The translations under genes and the position numbers were made by a program. The notes below the pieces were generated by a model. That model was given only the letters and a program-made list of their open reading frames with translations. It made no database searches and was not told where the DNA came from. From Streptomyces cellulosae (GTDB lineage Bacteria > Actinomycetota > Actinomycetes > Streptomycetales > Streptomycetaceae): 64,000 nt of DNA. Below, in pieces: positions 35,440 to 45,049 of the stretch. The stretch spans positions 1-64,000 of the forward strand of contig BNBH01000032.1 in NCBI GenBank assembly GCA_014655195.1. The letters run 5' to 3'. The first letter of the stretch is position 1; the number at the start of each line of letters is the position of its first letter.

Positions 35440-36405
35440 TCACGGGGTGGTGTACCGGTCGTGGTCGATGTGCCAGATGAACGCGTGGACGGTGTGCTTC
35501 AGGGCCTGGGCGTGATGCGTGAGCGGCAAGGAACCGGTGGCGGACAGCTCGTCGATGAGAGCGCGGGCGAGCAAGGCCTGCTCTTCGCACATCCGGGCAG
35601 CGGTCATGAACGCCTCGGAGAGCTGGAGGTGGCGCTCGCGCATCAGCAGTGTCGGCAGGCTCAACGGCGGCACGGGGCTCCGGCTCGCCTCCCGCGAGTA
35701 GGAGGCGAGGTCGTTGACCCACCCGGCCAGACGCGCGACTGCGGACTCCGACCGGTCCACCAGGTCCGCAGCGCCGTGCCGCTCGGGCAGTTCGTAGGAG
35801 AGGGCGATCGGTGCGATGGCGGTGAGGGTGCGGGCGAAGACGGTGAGGGGCCGCATCGTGCCGTAGGTGTGCAGCGGGACGCGGCTGGGGTCGTTCAGGT
35901 GCTGGGCCTCCCAGAGGAGCCCGAGGAGGTTTCCGTGCAGGTGTCCGGTGAGGGTGAGGTACTGGCTGGGCGTGGCCCTGCCCCGGATGCGGTCGAGGAG
36001 GTCGCGCAGCGCTGTCGTGAACGGGCCTGGCGGTGCCGTGGGGGTGTTGTCGGCCAGGACGCCGGTCAGATCGTCGATGTGGTTGGCCAGGGCGGCGGGG
36101 TCGGCCGCAGCGGTCGTCTCGCCGTGGGTGTCGTCGAAGGCCACGAGCCACAGGAAGAGCTCGGCCGCGAGCAGCAAGCTGTCGAGATCGGCGGTGGGCA
36201 GCGCGCGGACGATGCCCTGGCTGGTGATGCCACACAGGGTACGGAGCTCGTCGGCCGGCACGGGGAGGTTCCGTTCGGCGGCCCAGCGCCGGAGGTGCCT
36301 GTCCGCGGTGACAGCGTGCGGGCTGGTCGGGAACGGGCCGGGGAAGGCGGCACCGAGATCCGGCATGGTGAGGGGGACGGGCGCGATGCCGGGGCCGCTG
36401 TTCAC
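35440..36405 (-). CDS. Class I terpene synthase
   Basis: A 321-residue terpene cyclase. The aspartate-rich motif is WLVAFDDTHGE and the NSE metal motif is VNDLASYSRE, both needed to bind the Mg-diphosphate. As the last gene of a unit containing GGPP synthase and a class II cyclase, it most likely ionises a bicyclic copalyl-type diphosphate to give a diterpene (inference). Its ATG overlaps the P450 stop (ATGA). Confidence 0.88.
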   Translation of the reverse strand: MNSGPGIAPVPLTMPDLGAAFPGPFPTSPHAVTADRHLRRWAAERNLPVPADELRTLCGITSQGIVRALPTADLDSLLLAAELFLWLVAFDDTHGETTAAADPAALANHIDDLTGVLADNTPTAPPGPFTTALRDLLDRIRGRATPSQYLTLTGHLHGNLLGLLWEAQHLNDPSRVPLHTYGTMRPLTVFARTLTAIAPIALSYELPERHGAADLVDRSESAVARLAGWVNDLASYSREASRSPVPPLSLPTLLMRERHLQLSEAFMTAARMCEEQALLARALIDELSATGSLPLTHHAQALKHTVHAFIWHIDHDRYTTP

Positions 36406-37763
36406 GCCGCCTCCCGGGCGGTGCCGCTCTGGCGGGCTTCAGTTCTCATCCGCAGGACGGACGGGTGGACCGTGATCGCGCCGACCGGCACGGGCCGGAT
36501 CCCGGGGGCCGGTCGCAGCCGCCAGCGGGAGGCGATGAGGGCCGTGATGATCGTCATCTCGGTCCAGGCGAACGCGTCGCCGAGGCACTGGCGCTTGCCG
36601 GCGCCGAACGGGATGAAGGCGTTCTTCGGCGGCTGCGGCCGGTCCGGCAGCCAGCGGTCGGGGTCGAACCGCAACGGATCGGGGTACAGGCCGGGGTCGC
36701 GGTGCAGGGTGTAGGGGCTCCAGACGACATCGGTGCCGGCGGGCAGGGTGAAGTCGCCGAGCCGGACCGCGGCGGTGGCCTGCCGGGTCACCAGCCAGCC
36801 GGGGCTGTACAGGCGGAGGGTCTCCTGGACGAGAGCGCGGGTGAACGTCAGCCGCGGCAGGTGGTCGGCAGTGAGTTCCTGTCCGGCCAGGACGGTATCG
36901 ACCTCGGTGTGGAGTCGTGCCTCGAGCTCGGGGTGGCGGCCGATCTCGTGGAAGAGCCAGGCCATGACGACGGCCGTCGTCTCGGAGCCAGCGGCGAGCA
37001 GGCCGGTGACTTCGGACAGGATCTCGTCGTCCGGGAGCGGGGCGCCGGTCTCGTCCCGGGCGTCCAGAAGCATCGAGACGACGTCGTCGTAGTCGTCGGG
37101 CCGTGTGCGGTGGTCGGTGATGATGGCGGCCACCGCCTGGTGCAGGATGCTGCTGGCGCGGGCGAGCCGCCGGTTGTGGCGGGTGGGCAGCCGGTCGAGC
37201 AGGGGCAGCGGCACGAGGGCGCGCCGGAGGGCCGCCTTGAAGAGGGTGTCCACGCTCGTGAGGATCGCGCGGGCGGCGTGAGGCGCGGGGGCGGCGGAGA
37301 ACGCGGCGGTCATGACGATGTTCTGGGCCATCAGCTGCATCTCGGTCTTCAGGTCGAGCTCGTCGCCCTCGCTCCAGGTGCCGATGGCCGAGGCGGCGGT
37401 GTCGCGCATGGTCCGGACGTAGCCGGTGACTCGCTCGCGGTGGAAGGCGGGCTGCATCAGCCGGCGGCGCGTGAGGTGCCGGGGCCCGTCGGCCACCGGC
37501 AGGGCGTCCTTGCCGAAGAGCTTGAGCTTCTCGAAGAGCAGGCCCTTGGTGAAGTGGCCGGACTGGGCGGTGAGCATCTGGTGGATCAACTCGGGCGAGT
37601 TGACCACGGTCACGGACTTCGGGCCGAGCGTGATCCGCACGATGGGGCCGTGGGTGCGCAGTTGCTGGAGGAAGGCCAGCCGGTCACGCAGGAGCGGCAG
37701 GGCGTGTCCGATGAGCGGGCGCCGGCCTGGGGCGATCGGCGCGAGTCGGTGGTCGGCTGTCAC
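36402..37763 (-). CDS. Cytochrome P450
   Basis: A 453-residue P450 with the I-helix AAGSETTAVVMAW, the ExxR pair in QETLRLYSP and the heme loop FGAGKRQCLG. There is no membrane anchor. GTG at 37763 overlaps the cyclase stop (GTGA). Being sandwiched between the two terpene cyclases, it probably oxidises the diterpene skeleton. Confidence 0.92.
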   Translation of the reverse strand: MTADHRLAPIAPGRRPLIGHALPLLRDRLAFLQQLRTHGPIVRITLGPKSVTVVNSPELIHQMLTAQSGHFTKGLLFEKLKLFGKDALPVADGPRHLTRRRLMQPAFHRERVTGYVRTMRDTAASAIGTWSEGDELDLKTEMQLMAQNIVMTAAFSAAPAPHAARAILTSVDTLFKAALRRALVPLPLLDRLPTRHNRRLARASSILHQAVAAIITDHRTRPDDYDDVVSMLLDARDETGAPLPDDEILSEVTGLLAAGSETTAVVMAWLFHEIGRHPELEARLHTEVDTVLAGQELTADHLPRLTFTRALVQETLRLYSPGWLVTRQATAAVRLGDFTLPAGTDVVWSPYTLHRDPGLYPDPLRFDPDRWLPDRPQPPKNAFIPFGAGKRQCLGDAFAWTEMTIITALIASRWRLRPAPGIRPVPVGAITVHPSVLRMRTEARQSGTAREAA

Positions 37764-39373
37764 GAGGCCACTCCTTGCGTGTGCCGTCCGGGGCCGTGCC
37801 GGGTCAGCAGCTGGCGGGCGGCAAGGATCTCGGCCTGGATCATCGAGGTGGGGGCGTAGAGCGTCTTGTCGTGCCACAGCGCCGGCGGCTCGCGCCGGGT
37901 GTCCCAGGCGTCGAGGGCGTGCTCGGCGCGCTGGAGCGCTGTGCGCCACCCGGGACGGATGGCGGCGGCGGGATCGGCGAGGAGGATCTGCACCGCGTAC
38001 GCGGTCTCCTCCGCTGTGCCGCCCCAGATACCCCAGGTTCCGTCGTCGTGCTGGCTGGCCAGGACCCGGTCGACAGCCCTCTGGATGGCTTGGCGGGTGC
38101 CCGGTCCGGGGTGGCCGAGGAGTGCTCGTACGCACCGCTCGGTGGCGTAGTACGGGGAGGCGTGCCATTTGTCCGTCCAGGCGCCGTCGGTCTGCTGATC
38201 CACCAGCCAGTCGCGCACCAGATCCATGCGCGGGTGGTGGACCGGGCTTACGGCCGGCCGCAGACGGAGGTGGGCTGTCAAGGCCTGGAGGGCGTGGGCG
38301 TTCGCCGTGACGGATCCGGTGTCCTCGCCGATGTAGCACCGGTAGTGGGTGTCGGCCCAGAACGCGGCGAGCGGGGCCGGGTCACAGGCTGTGCCGGTGA
38401 CGGCGGCCACCAGCACGGCCATCGAGGTGTCGTCGGCGTCGGGCAGCAGCCCCGGGGCGCCGCGGACCCCGGCCGGGTCGTAGATGTCGTGTGCCCAGGC
38501 CCCGGCCGCGGCGCGGCACGCGGGCGGCAGGCCGGGGCGGGCGAGGGCGGCGGCGACCCACAGCCGCTCGAAGGCACGGACCGGTGCGGCCTCCGGCAGG
38601 AGCCCGCCGTATCGGCGGGCCGCGGCCGACAGGGCCGCCCTCGCCTGCTCTCCCTGCGCACGGTCCGGCTGGGAGGCGAGCCATGCGGCCGTGGCCGCGG
38701 GCGAGCTGCCGAGCAGGCCGTCCGGCACGGGCACCGCGTCGCCGGGCAGATGCCGGGCGACGCCCTCGAAGGTGTGGTGGAGCTTGCCCGGGACACCGGC
38801 GCGGCACCGCTGCGCGATCTCCTCGTGCCGATCGGGCCGGAATCCGGGCGGCACGCTCAGGCGCGCCCCGCGCGAGAGCGGCCCGAGGTGGGGCAGCGTG
38901 CCGATCACGGGCCGGTCCAGGAGGTTGTTGATGCGGGCGATGAGGCTGGGGACGAGGACTTCGATGGCTGCGGTGTCCGGCCACGGCCCGTCGGCCGGCA
39001 GGGCGCGCAGCGCGGCGAGGCCGTCGGCCGCGGCCGATGCGAGCCGGCCTCGGGTCGGGACGGCAGGGGTCTCGTCGCGGACGATGGTGGCGAGCAGGGC
39101 TTCGACGGCGCTGAGCGTCGGAAGCAGCCGGTACCGCGCCGGGCCTTCGCCCCAGGTGCCGTCCGGCAGCTGCTGGTTCAGCAGCCATTCGAGCCGGGTT
39201 CCGTGCCCGTCGAGCTCCGGTGCCAGGGAGATGACGCGCGCCGTCTCGTATACCGATGCGCGGACGCTGCCCCACGGGTCGGCGTCGATGTCCGCCATCA
39301 GGCGGACGGCCTGGGAGTCGAACCGCCGAAGCGCCTGCGGTATGGCAGCGGTGCTTGCCCGGGTGCCGGTCAC
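37760..39373 (-). CDS. Class II diterpene cyclase
   Basis: A 537-residue protonation-initiated cyclase with the DxDD acid motif in LLPDADDTSMAVL at about residue 300. QDGTWG-like repeats of the beta/gamma barrels include NQQLPDGTWGEG, DQQTDGAWTDKW and SQHDDGTWGIWG. It should convert GGPP to a labdane-type (copalyl or similar) diphosphate. ATG at 39373 overlaps the GGPP synthase stop, so the enzymes are made together. Confidence 0.92.
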   Translation of the reverse strand: MTGTRASTAAIPQALRRFDSQAVRLMADIDADPWGSVRASVYETARVISLAPELDGHGTRLEWLLNQQLPDGTWGEGPARYRLLPTLSAVEALLATIVRDETPAVPTRGRLASAAADGLAALRALPADGPWPDTAAIEVLVPSLIARINNLLDRPVIGTLPHLGPLSRGARLSVPPGFRPDRHEEIAQRCRAGVPGKLHHTFEGVARHLPGDAVPVPDGLLGSSPAATAAWLASQPDRAQGEQARAALSAAARRYGGLLPEAAPVRAFERLWVAAALARPGLPPACRAAAGAWAHDIYDPAGVRGAPGLLPDADDTSMAVLVAAVTGTACDPAPLAAFWADTHYRCYIGEDTGSVTANAHALQALTAHLRLRPAVSPVHHPRMDLVRDWLVDQQTDGAWTDKWHASPYYATERCVRALLGHPGPGTRQAIQRAVDRVLASQHDDGTWGIWGGTAEETAYAVQILLADPAAAIRPGWRTALQRAEHALDAWDTRREPPALWHDKTLYAPTSMIQAEILAARQLLTRHGPGRHTQGVAS

Positions 39374-40476
39374 GACTGCCGCACCGTGGCTATGCCGGCG
39401 ATCTCCCTCAGAGCCTCGGCGGCGGGGAAGGGAAACGGGGCCCGGTCGAGTACGGTCAGGGCCGCATGGCGCCGGGCCGTGATCATCGTCTCGACCTGCC
39501 GGCGAGCTCCGGAGTGCTCGATGACGTCACGTACGCGCCCGAAGTCCTCGTCCGACAGGTCCGGGTTGCCGACCGCCGTGCGCAGCAGCCGTTTGTCGGC
39601 GGCGGAGGCCGATTGCAGGGCGAGCGCCATCAGCACGGTGGCCTTGCCCTCCCGTATGTCGTCACCGACCGGCTTGCCGGTCTTGGCCGGATCGCCGAAG
39701 ACGCCGAGGAGGTCGTCGCGCAGTTGGAAGGCCTCCCCCAGCGGGATGGCGAACTCGCTGCAGGCGCTGTGCACATCGGGTCCGGCGCCGGCGAGAGCCG
39801 CGCCGATGCGCAGCGGCCATTCCACGGTGTAGGAGGCGGTCTTGTAGCGCACGATCCGCAGCGCGGCCTCGATGTCGTCGCAGGGGCGGCCGGTCGCCAT
39901 CAGGTCGAGGTACTGGCCGTACACGAGCTGGCTGCGCATGGTCTCCAGCAGGGGCTGGATCTGCCACGTCGCCTCCGCGCCAGGGCCGGTGCGGATGAGG
40001 TCGTCCGACAGCGTCAGGACGAGGTCGCCGAGCAGGAGGCCGGCGGCCAGGCCGTGAGCCGTGGCCCGGCGGGGCGGGTGCCCGTCGGCGACGTACGCCG
40101 TGGCGAGCGCGTGGTGCGCCGTGGGGCGGCCGCGGCGCAGGTCGCTGCGGTCCATCACATCGTCGTGGATCAGAGCGAAGGCATGGAAGAGTTCCAGGGA
40201 CGCGGCCATACGCAGAATCCGGTCCCGGTCGCCGCGCCCCTCACCGGCGTACCAGCCTGTGACGCACAGGTGTGCCCGCAGGCGCTTGCCGCCGTCCAGG
40301 AGACTGCTCAGCGTCGTGAACAGCGGAGTCATCTCCGGCCCAGGCGCGGCCTGGGCCCTCTTGGCGAGGAAGTCGACGAGGATCGCGTCGACTTCGTCCC
40401 GTACGGCGGGCAGATCCGGCAGGGCGGTGGCGGATGTCACCGGTCGGCGTTTCCCCGTCTGGTCGAGGACCGTCAT
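39370..40476 (-). CDS. Geranylgeranyl diphosphate synthase-like polyprenyl synthase
   Basis: A 368-residue trans-prenyltransferase. The first aspartate-rich motif is LIHDDVMDRSDLRRG and the second is QLRDDLLGVFGD; LDGGKRLRAHL holds the GK-R substrate site. Family membership is certain. C20 chain length is inferred from the coupled class II diterpene cyclase. ATG at 40476 follows GGAGG. Confidence 0.92.
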   Translation of the reverse strand: MTVLDQTGKRRPVTSATALPDLPAVRDEVDAILVDFLAKRAQAAPGPEMTPLFTTLSSLLDGGKRLRAHLCVTGWYAGEGRGDRDRILRMAASLELFHAFALIHDDVMDRSDLRRGRPTAHHALATAYVADGHPPRRATAHGLAAGLLLGDLVLTLSDDLIRTGPGAEATWQIQPLLETMRSQLVYGQYLDLMATGRPCDDIEAALRIVRYKTASYTVEWPLRIGAALAGAGPDVHSACSEFAIPLGEAFQLRDDLLGVFGDPAKTGKPVGDDIREGKATVLMALALQSASAADKRLLRTAVGNPDLSDEDFGRVRDVIEHSGARRQVETMITARRHAALTVLDRAPFPFPAAEALREIAGIATVRQS

Positions 40477-40603
40477 GGGGGCCTCCTTCTTCTTCAGAGC
40501 GGACCGAGATGGGCGGCTGTGAGGGGGCGGGTCGGCGTCGCCGGGCCGGGCTTACCCGTGGCGCGGCAGCACTCCTTGCTGCGTGGTGCGGGAAAGGCGA
40601 GGT

Positions 40604-41893
40604 TCAGCGCGGCCGGACGGAGGCCGGCAGCCGCCCGGCGGCGGGCCGTCGCGGCTCGGTGCTAGCCGGGCGAGGCGGGGTGCTCGGTGCCGGTGTGAGC
40701 GGGGTGAAGCGGCAGGGAAGTGCCGTCAGGACGCGGTAGATGGGGTCGGGCCGGTGCGCCAGCTGCTCGGCCGGTGCGGCGAGTTCGATGTCCGGCAGGG
40801 TGGCGGTGAGCCGCTCGATCGCCGCGATCGCGACGACGAGGGCGATGGACTGCGCGGGGCACTCGTGCGGGCCGGCGGCGAACGCCAGGTGCGCCTTGCG
40901 GTCGGAGCGGAATCCCTCACTGGTCTGTCCGGTGTAGGGGCAGGTGTTGATCGCGGCGTAGGAGACGAAGACCGGTTGGCCCTGCTCGATGTCACGTCCG
41001 TGGAAGTGCACGGAACGGTTCGGCCGGTGGAGGCTGTACATGGCCAGGGGCGGGTCGTTCCACAGGACGTCGTCGATGGCGTGCCGGATGGGCAGGCTGC
41101 CGGTCGTGAGGGTGCCGCGGTAGCGGTCGTCGGAGAGTATGCGGGCGGCGGTGTTGGCGATGAGACCGGCCAGCGTTTCCCAGGCGGCGCCCTGGGTGAT
41201 CAGGACCTGGTTGGTCACTTCTTCCGGGGATAGGCCGTTGGGGTGGTCGATGAACCACGAGGTGAGGTCGTTGCCTCGCTGGGCGGCCTTCGTCTGGTAG
41301 AGCGTGCCGAGGTAGGCGCCGAGGGACTGCTCGCCTTGGGCCTTGCGGGTGAGATCTGTACTCGTCATCGCTTCGACCGCGCCGATGAGCTGGGCCGCGG
41401 CAGCGTCGGGCATCCCGAAGAGGGAGTTGAGCACCATCAAGGGGAGCCGCCGGGCGTACTGGTTGACGAGGTCGGCGCGGCCGGCGTGGGAGAACTCGGC
41501 CAGGAGCGTGTCGGCGTGCCGCAGCGTCGTGTCCCGCACGTGCCGGGGGTCGAGGAGCGCGAAGCTGTCGGTGATGACCCGGCGCAGGTGTGCGTGTTCC
41601 TGCCCGTCCGCGAAGAACAGGCTGGGGCGCCACTGGAGCATCGGCATGACCGGACTGTCGGCCGGGACGTGCTGCATCCATCCGCGGGTGTCCTTGGTCC
41701 ACAGGCCGGTCCGGTCGTGGAAGAGGTCCAGGGCGGCCCGGTAGTCGGTGATCACCCAGACGAGGACGCCGGCGTCGATCTCGGCGAGTCCTACGGGGCC
41801 CTGCTCTCGCAGGCGGGCGAAGCTGCGCTGGGGGACGGCGGCGTGCTCGGCGGTGTAGAGCGGCACGGCGGAGAACGGGGGGGCGGACGTCAT
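40604..41893 (-). CDS. cvnE: Conservon-associated cytochrome P450 (CvnE-type)
   Basis: A 429-residue P450 with AFAAGPHECPAQ as the heme-thiolate loop. The I-helix TQGAAWETLAGL is less canonical but keeps the ET pair. An extended Pro-rich C-terminal tail is present. The start overlaps the CvnD stop (ATGA). P450s of this type close many Streptomyces conservons. The next gene, GGPP synthase, follows after 127 bp, so it could also serve the diterpene pathway. Confidence 0.85.
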   Translation of the reverse strand: MTSAPPFSAVPLYTAEHAAVPQRSFARLREQGPVGLAEIDAGVLVWVITDYRAALDLFHDRTGLWTKDTRGWMQHVPADSPVMPMLQWRPSLFFADGQEHAHLRRVITDSFALLDPRHVRDTTLRHADTLLAEFSHAGRADLVNQYARRLPLMVLNSLFGMPDAAAAQLIGAVEAMTSTDLTRKAQGEQSLGAYLGTLYQTKAAQRGNDLTSWFIDHPNGLSPEEVTNQVLITQGAAWETLAGLIANTAARILSDDRYRGTLTTGSLPIRHAIDDVLWNDPPLAMYSLHRPNRSVHFHGRDIEQGQPVFVSYAAINTCPYTGQTSEGFRSDRKAHLAFAAGPHECPAQSIALVVAIAAIERLTATLPDIELAAPAEQLAHRPDPIYRVLTALPCRFTPLTPAPSTPPRPASTEPRRPAAGRLPASVRPR

Positions 41894-42501
41894 GACAGAT
41901 CGGCTCCGGCGCGGGATACGAGGTGGTCGGCCAGTGTTCTGAGCGCGTTCAGTACCGACGTGCGGTCCCGCGCGTCGCAGGTGACCAGGGGGGTGTGCTC
42001 TTCCAGGTCGAGCCTTTTGCGCACGAGGTCGAGTTCGTGCTCGGGGGTGTCGGGGAACTGGTTCAGCGCGACGACGTAGTCCAGTCCGGCCTCCTCGACG
42101 AGGTCCATCACCTCGAAGGAGGCGCCCAGTCGGCGGGTGTCGACGAGGACCAGGGCGCCGAGGGCTCCCTGGGCGATGTCCTCCCAGATGACCCGGAACC
42201 GCTCCTGCCCCGGCGTCCCGAACAGGTACAGGACGATGCGGGCGCCGGGCAGCGTGAGGCGGCCGAAGTCGAGGGCGACCGTGGTGGTGTTCTTGCCGTC
42301 GACGACCAGGTCGTCGACCGACGCCGCGGCCTGTGTCATCGGCTCTTCCGTGTGCAGGCTGCGGATCTCGGACACCGTCTCGATGGCCGTGGTCTTACCG
42401 ATCCCGAACGGCCCGACGATGAGGATCTTCACCAGGTCGAAATCCCCGTCGGGCAGGTACACCGGTGACGGCGGGCTGCTAGAGGGCGGTGAGGAGACCA
42501 T
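41890..42501 (-). CDS. cvnD: Conservon GTP-binding protein (CvnD-type)
   Basis: A 203-residue small GTPase-like protein: P-loop VGPFGIGKTT, the switch region LDFGRLTLPGARIVLYLFGT followed by PGQERF, and the NKxD-like VALNQF. CvnD proteins are proposed G-protein-like switches working with CvnA-C at the membrane. Its start overlaps the 3' end of CvnC by 23 bp. Confidence 0.9.
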   Translation of the reverse strand: MVSSPPSSSPPSPVYLPDGDFDLVKILIVGPFGIGKTTAIETVSEIRSLHTEEPMTQAAASVDDLVVDGKNTTTVALDFGRLTLPGARIVLYLFGTPGQERFRVIWEDIAQGALGALVLVDTRRLGASFEVMDLVEEAGLDYVVALNQFPDTPEHELDLVRKRLDLEEHTPLVTCDARDRTSVLNALRTLADHLVSRAGADLS

Positions 42502-42859
42502 CGCGGACCCTTTCCAGGAGAGACTTGGGGGGCCGCCCGGCCCCGGGTGTCCGAATGCCGTCGGGAATCCCGGAGAGAGGCGTTCGTGCCATCAGGTAGC
42601 CGTCGTCGACGAGCTGGGAGGCGAGCATCTTGCAGACCCCCATCGGCAGTCGCAGATAGCCAGCGGATTCTGCGACGGTCAGCGACCCCTTGGCGGTCAG
42701 GTCGAGCAGCCGCTGCTGTGCCGGGGTGTGGTGGGGCTTGGCCGGCAGGCCGGTAGCGATAAGCACGGTGAGCGCCTGCAGTGAGTTGCGGGTGGATGCG
42801 CTGCTGCCTCCGGGCGCCAGGTAGCTCGGGACGAGCCTGCGTCCCTGGCCTTGGCTCAT
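42479..42859 (-). CDS. cvnC: Conservon DUF742 protein (CvnC-type)
   Basis: A 126-residue DUF742 protein: RRLVPSYLAPGG at the N-terminus, EQRLL-like QQRLLDLTAKGSLTVAESAG, and YLRLPMGVCKMLASQLVDDG. Its ATG overlaps the CvnB stop. Position and family make the assignment secure. Confidence 0.88.
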   Translation of the reverse strand: MSQGQGRRLVPSYLAPGGSSASTRNSLQALTVLIATGLPAKPHHTPAQQRLLDLTAKGSLTVAESAGYLRLPMGVCKMLASQLVDDGYLMARTPLSGIPDGIRTPGAGRPPKSLLERVRDGLLTAL

Positions 42860-43362
42860 GAGGCCGGGCCGTCGTTCCGCGACGACACGCTCATGACCTT
42901 CTCACCGAGCTTCCTCGCCCGCGTGGCCATGGTCTGCGCGATGATGCCCATCGGCGTCGCCGGGCCGAACGCGGCGGCCAGGTAGGCGTTCGTCCCTCCG
43001 CCCACGGGCATGACCATGAGGGTGCCGGCGCTCACGCCGTCCTGCGACGTGGGGTCGACGTCCAGCTGCACGGTGATGGTCGAGATGGGCGTCTTCTCGT
43101 GAGCGCCGAGGGCCTCCACCGCCGCGGCACGGCTCGCTCCGTGGAGGGACGAGATCGCCGCGGAGACCCGGTCGACCATATCCCTCTTGGCACGGTCGTC
43201 CATGTCCCTCTTGGCCGTGCCCCTGGTGGTGCCTTCGGACACCCCTACGACGATTCCGTCAGAGGAGATGATCAGTGCGATGTGCACACCGCTGATCGTG
43301 GTGATCGGGTCCAGGACCCAGGACGGATCGGCGATCTGCGCGGCGAGGGTGGAGCTGCTCAT
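42856..43362 (-). CDS. cvnB: Conservon roadblock/LC7 protein (CvnB-type)
   Basis: A 168-residue roadblock-domain protein: IADPSWVLDPITTISGVHIA, LIISSDGIVVGVSEG, TLMVMPVGGGTNAYLAAAFG. Compared with typical CvnB proteins it is lengthened by the repeat KRDMDDRAKRDMVDRV in the middle. Roadblock proteins regulate small GTPases such as CvnD. The start overlaps the CvnA stop. Confidence 0.88.
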   Translation of the reverse strand: MSSSTLAAQIADPSWVLDPITTISGVHIALIISSDGIVVGVSEGTTRGTAKRDMDDRAKRDMVDRVSAAISSLHGASRAAAVEALGAHEKTPISTITVQLDVDPTSQDGVSAGTLMVMPVGGGTNAYLAAAFGPATPMGIIAQTMATRARKLGEKVMSVSSRNDGPAS

Positions 43363-44672
43363 GTTCGGTCCTCGTTTCGGATGTCAGAAGGGGTTCCGGC
43401 TCGTCCGGCGGCTATCCCCTGTTCGAACGCGTCCCAGGTGTTGCGGGCCTGCTCCGGCTCGGGGGGACGACCTCCGGGTACGGCGCGCTCCTCCAAACCG
43501 GGCACCCTGCGGCCGCGGCGGTGCCGCTGGGGCAAAACCCCGCTGTCCGGGCTGGCGGCCCCGGGGTCGTCGGAGGTGATCGCTCTGCGTGGTGCGCGGG
43601 GGGCAGGGGCCGGCAGAGGGGACATGGCGGAGAGGGGGGCCGTGTGAGGGTCGATCGAGGTAACCAGAGCCGGGGGGATGGTGATGATCGCGCGGACCCC
43701 CGAGTAGGGGGACGCCTGATCGACGGTGACCTGGAATCCGTGGTCGGCGACCAGCTGGCCGATGGCCGCGAAGCCGAGGGCGGGAGGATCACCGAGCTCG
43801 GTCAGCAGAACCTGCTGCCTGCCGGCGAGCAGTTGTGCCGCGCGACTGGCTTCCTCGGTAGTCATGCCCTTGCCGGCGTCGTCGATCTGGATGCACACCG
43901 CGCCGTTGTCGGTCTGCAGGAGGGTGACCTCCACCGAGAGGTCCGCCCGTGACGACTCCAAGGCGTTCGCCAGCAGCTCCGTGCAAGCCACCGCGATGGG
44001 CTCCGCAGCGCGTCCGACAACGCCGACGGTGTCGGTGCGCAGCTTGGAGTGGAGGTGGATGCGCTCGAAGCCGTGCAGGCGGGAGGTCGCCCCGGTGACG
44101 AGGTCGGGAAGATGGGTGTCCGAGCGGACGAGGCCGGGCCAGGAGCCGGCGACGATCGCTCCCTTCTGGACCAGGCGCGCCAACTGCTCGTTGAGGTGGT
44201 CGAGACGGAAGTAGTTCTTGAGGGTCTCTTCGTCCTCGCAGGTCTGCTGCAGAGTGTCGAGATCGGTCTGAAGCTGGTACGACTTGGCCTGGATCTCCAT
44301 GAAGGCGCCGCGTAGTGCAGCGCGGGCCGCCGCATCCACACGGTGCCGCTCTTCGAGAACCACCTTCGCGAACAACTCCTGGACCGAGTCGAGGAGGGCC
44401 GCGAACTCGGTGCCGGACAGGCTGGTGTCCCCCAGACCGGGAACGGGGTAGTGAGCGCTGCGCAGATGCAGAGCCTGGCTGGGCAGCCGCACGTTTACGA
44501 GATGCTGCAGCGCCTCGATCTTCCGCTGTTCCTCGGCCGCAGCGCTCGCTCGGGCCTGGGCGTGACTGCGAGAGAGCGTCCGGCGTGATCGTGCCGTGAG
44601 CGCCACGGCGATGACGATGCCGACGATTGTGGCACTCAAGGCCGCGATGGCCACTTCGTGTATCGCAGTCAC
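43359..44672 (-). CDS. cvnA: Conservon sensor histidine kinase-like protein (CvnA-type)
   Basis: A 437-residue protein. An N-terminal membrane helix (AIAALSATIVGIVIAVALTA) is followed by a helical region and a GHKL ATPase domain (ACTELLANALESSRADLSVE, VCIQIDDAGKGMT, LGFAAIGQLVADHGFQVTV). The extracellular part is minimal, unlike large-sensor CvnA proteins. GTG at 44672 was chosen because CGAGGA precedes it by seven bases. It heads the nine-gene conservon/diterpene unit. Confidence 0.85.
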   Translation of the reverse strand: MTAIHEVAIAALSATIVGIVIAVALTARSRRTLSRSHAQARASAAAEEQRKIEALQHLVNVRLPSQALHLRSAHYPVPGLGDTSLSGTEFAALLDSVQELFAKVVLEERHRVDAAARAALRGAFMEIQAKSYQLQTDLDTLQQTCEDEETLKNYFRLDHLNEQLARLVQKGAIVAGSWPGLVRSDTHLPDLVTGATSRLHGFERIHLHSKLRTDTVGVVGRAAEPIAVACTELLANALESSRADLSVEVTLLQTDNGAVCIQIDDAGKGMTTEEASRAAQLLAGRQQVLLTELGDPPALGFAAIGQLVADHGFQVTVDQASPYSGVRAIITIPPALVTSIDPHTAPLSAMSPLPAPAPRAPRRAITSDDPGAASPDSGVLPQRHRRGRRVPGLEERAVPGGRPPEPEQARNTWDAFEQGIAAGRAGTPSDIRNEDRT

Positions 44673-44921
44673 GGTCAGGTCCTCGGGTATCGAGGCCGCC
44701 TCCCCGGACACCGTGGGGTGATGTCAGGGTCACCCTGGGGGATGTTCGGCACATCCGGGGAAGCGGCGGATGGTGACAGGCGAGTGGTCGAGTGCTCCGG
44801 GACCTCGCCCGAGGGACGTGAGGGGTGGTGCAGTCGTCAGCTCCAAATCCGGTCTCGGCAAGCCGGTTTGGAACTGATCAACACCCTGCCGCGCTCCTGG
44901 AAGGTTCCGCCAGGGGGTGGC

Positions 44922-45049
44922 TGTGTCACCTCCGTGGTCACTTTTTCTCGCCCGTGCCACCAACCCGGACGTCGAAAACGTCATAGCCTTCGCAAACCTC
45001 GTGGCCGCTGAGGGCAGAGCGCTGGAAAAGTGACCACGGAGGTGACACA
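44922..45049. repeat. MITE-like element with 25-bp inverted repeats
   Basis: TGTGTCACCTCCGTGGTCAC plus TTTTTC (44922-44947) is matched by its inverse at 45025-45049, with only one T of length difference. The 77-bp centre can be read as the 3' part of a coding sequence (TNPDVENVIAFANLVAAEGR). No target duplication was found. It lies between the divergent cvnA and aldo/keto reductase genes, so it may be a small non-autonomous element or a regulatory hairpin. Confidence 0.6.
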
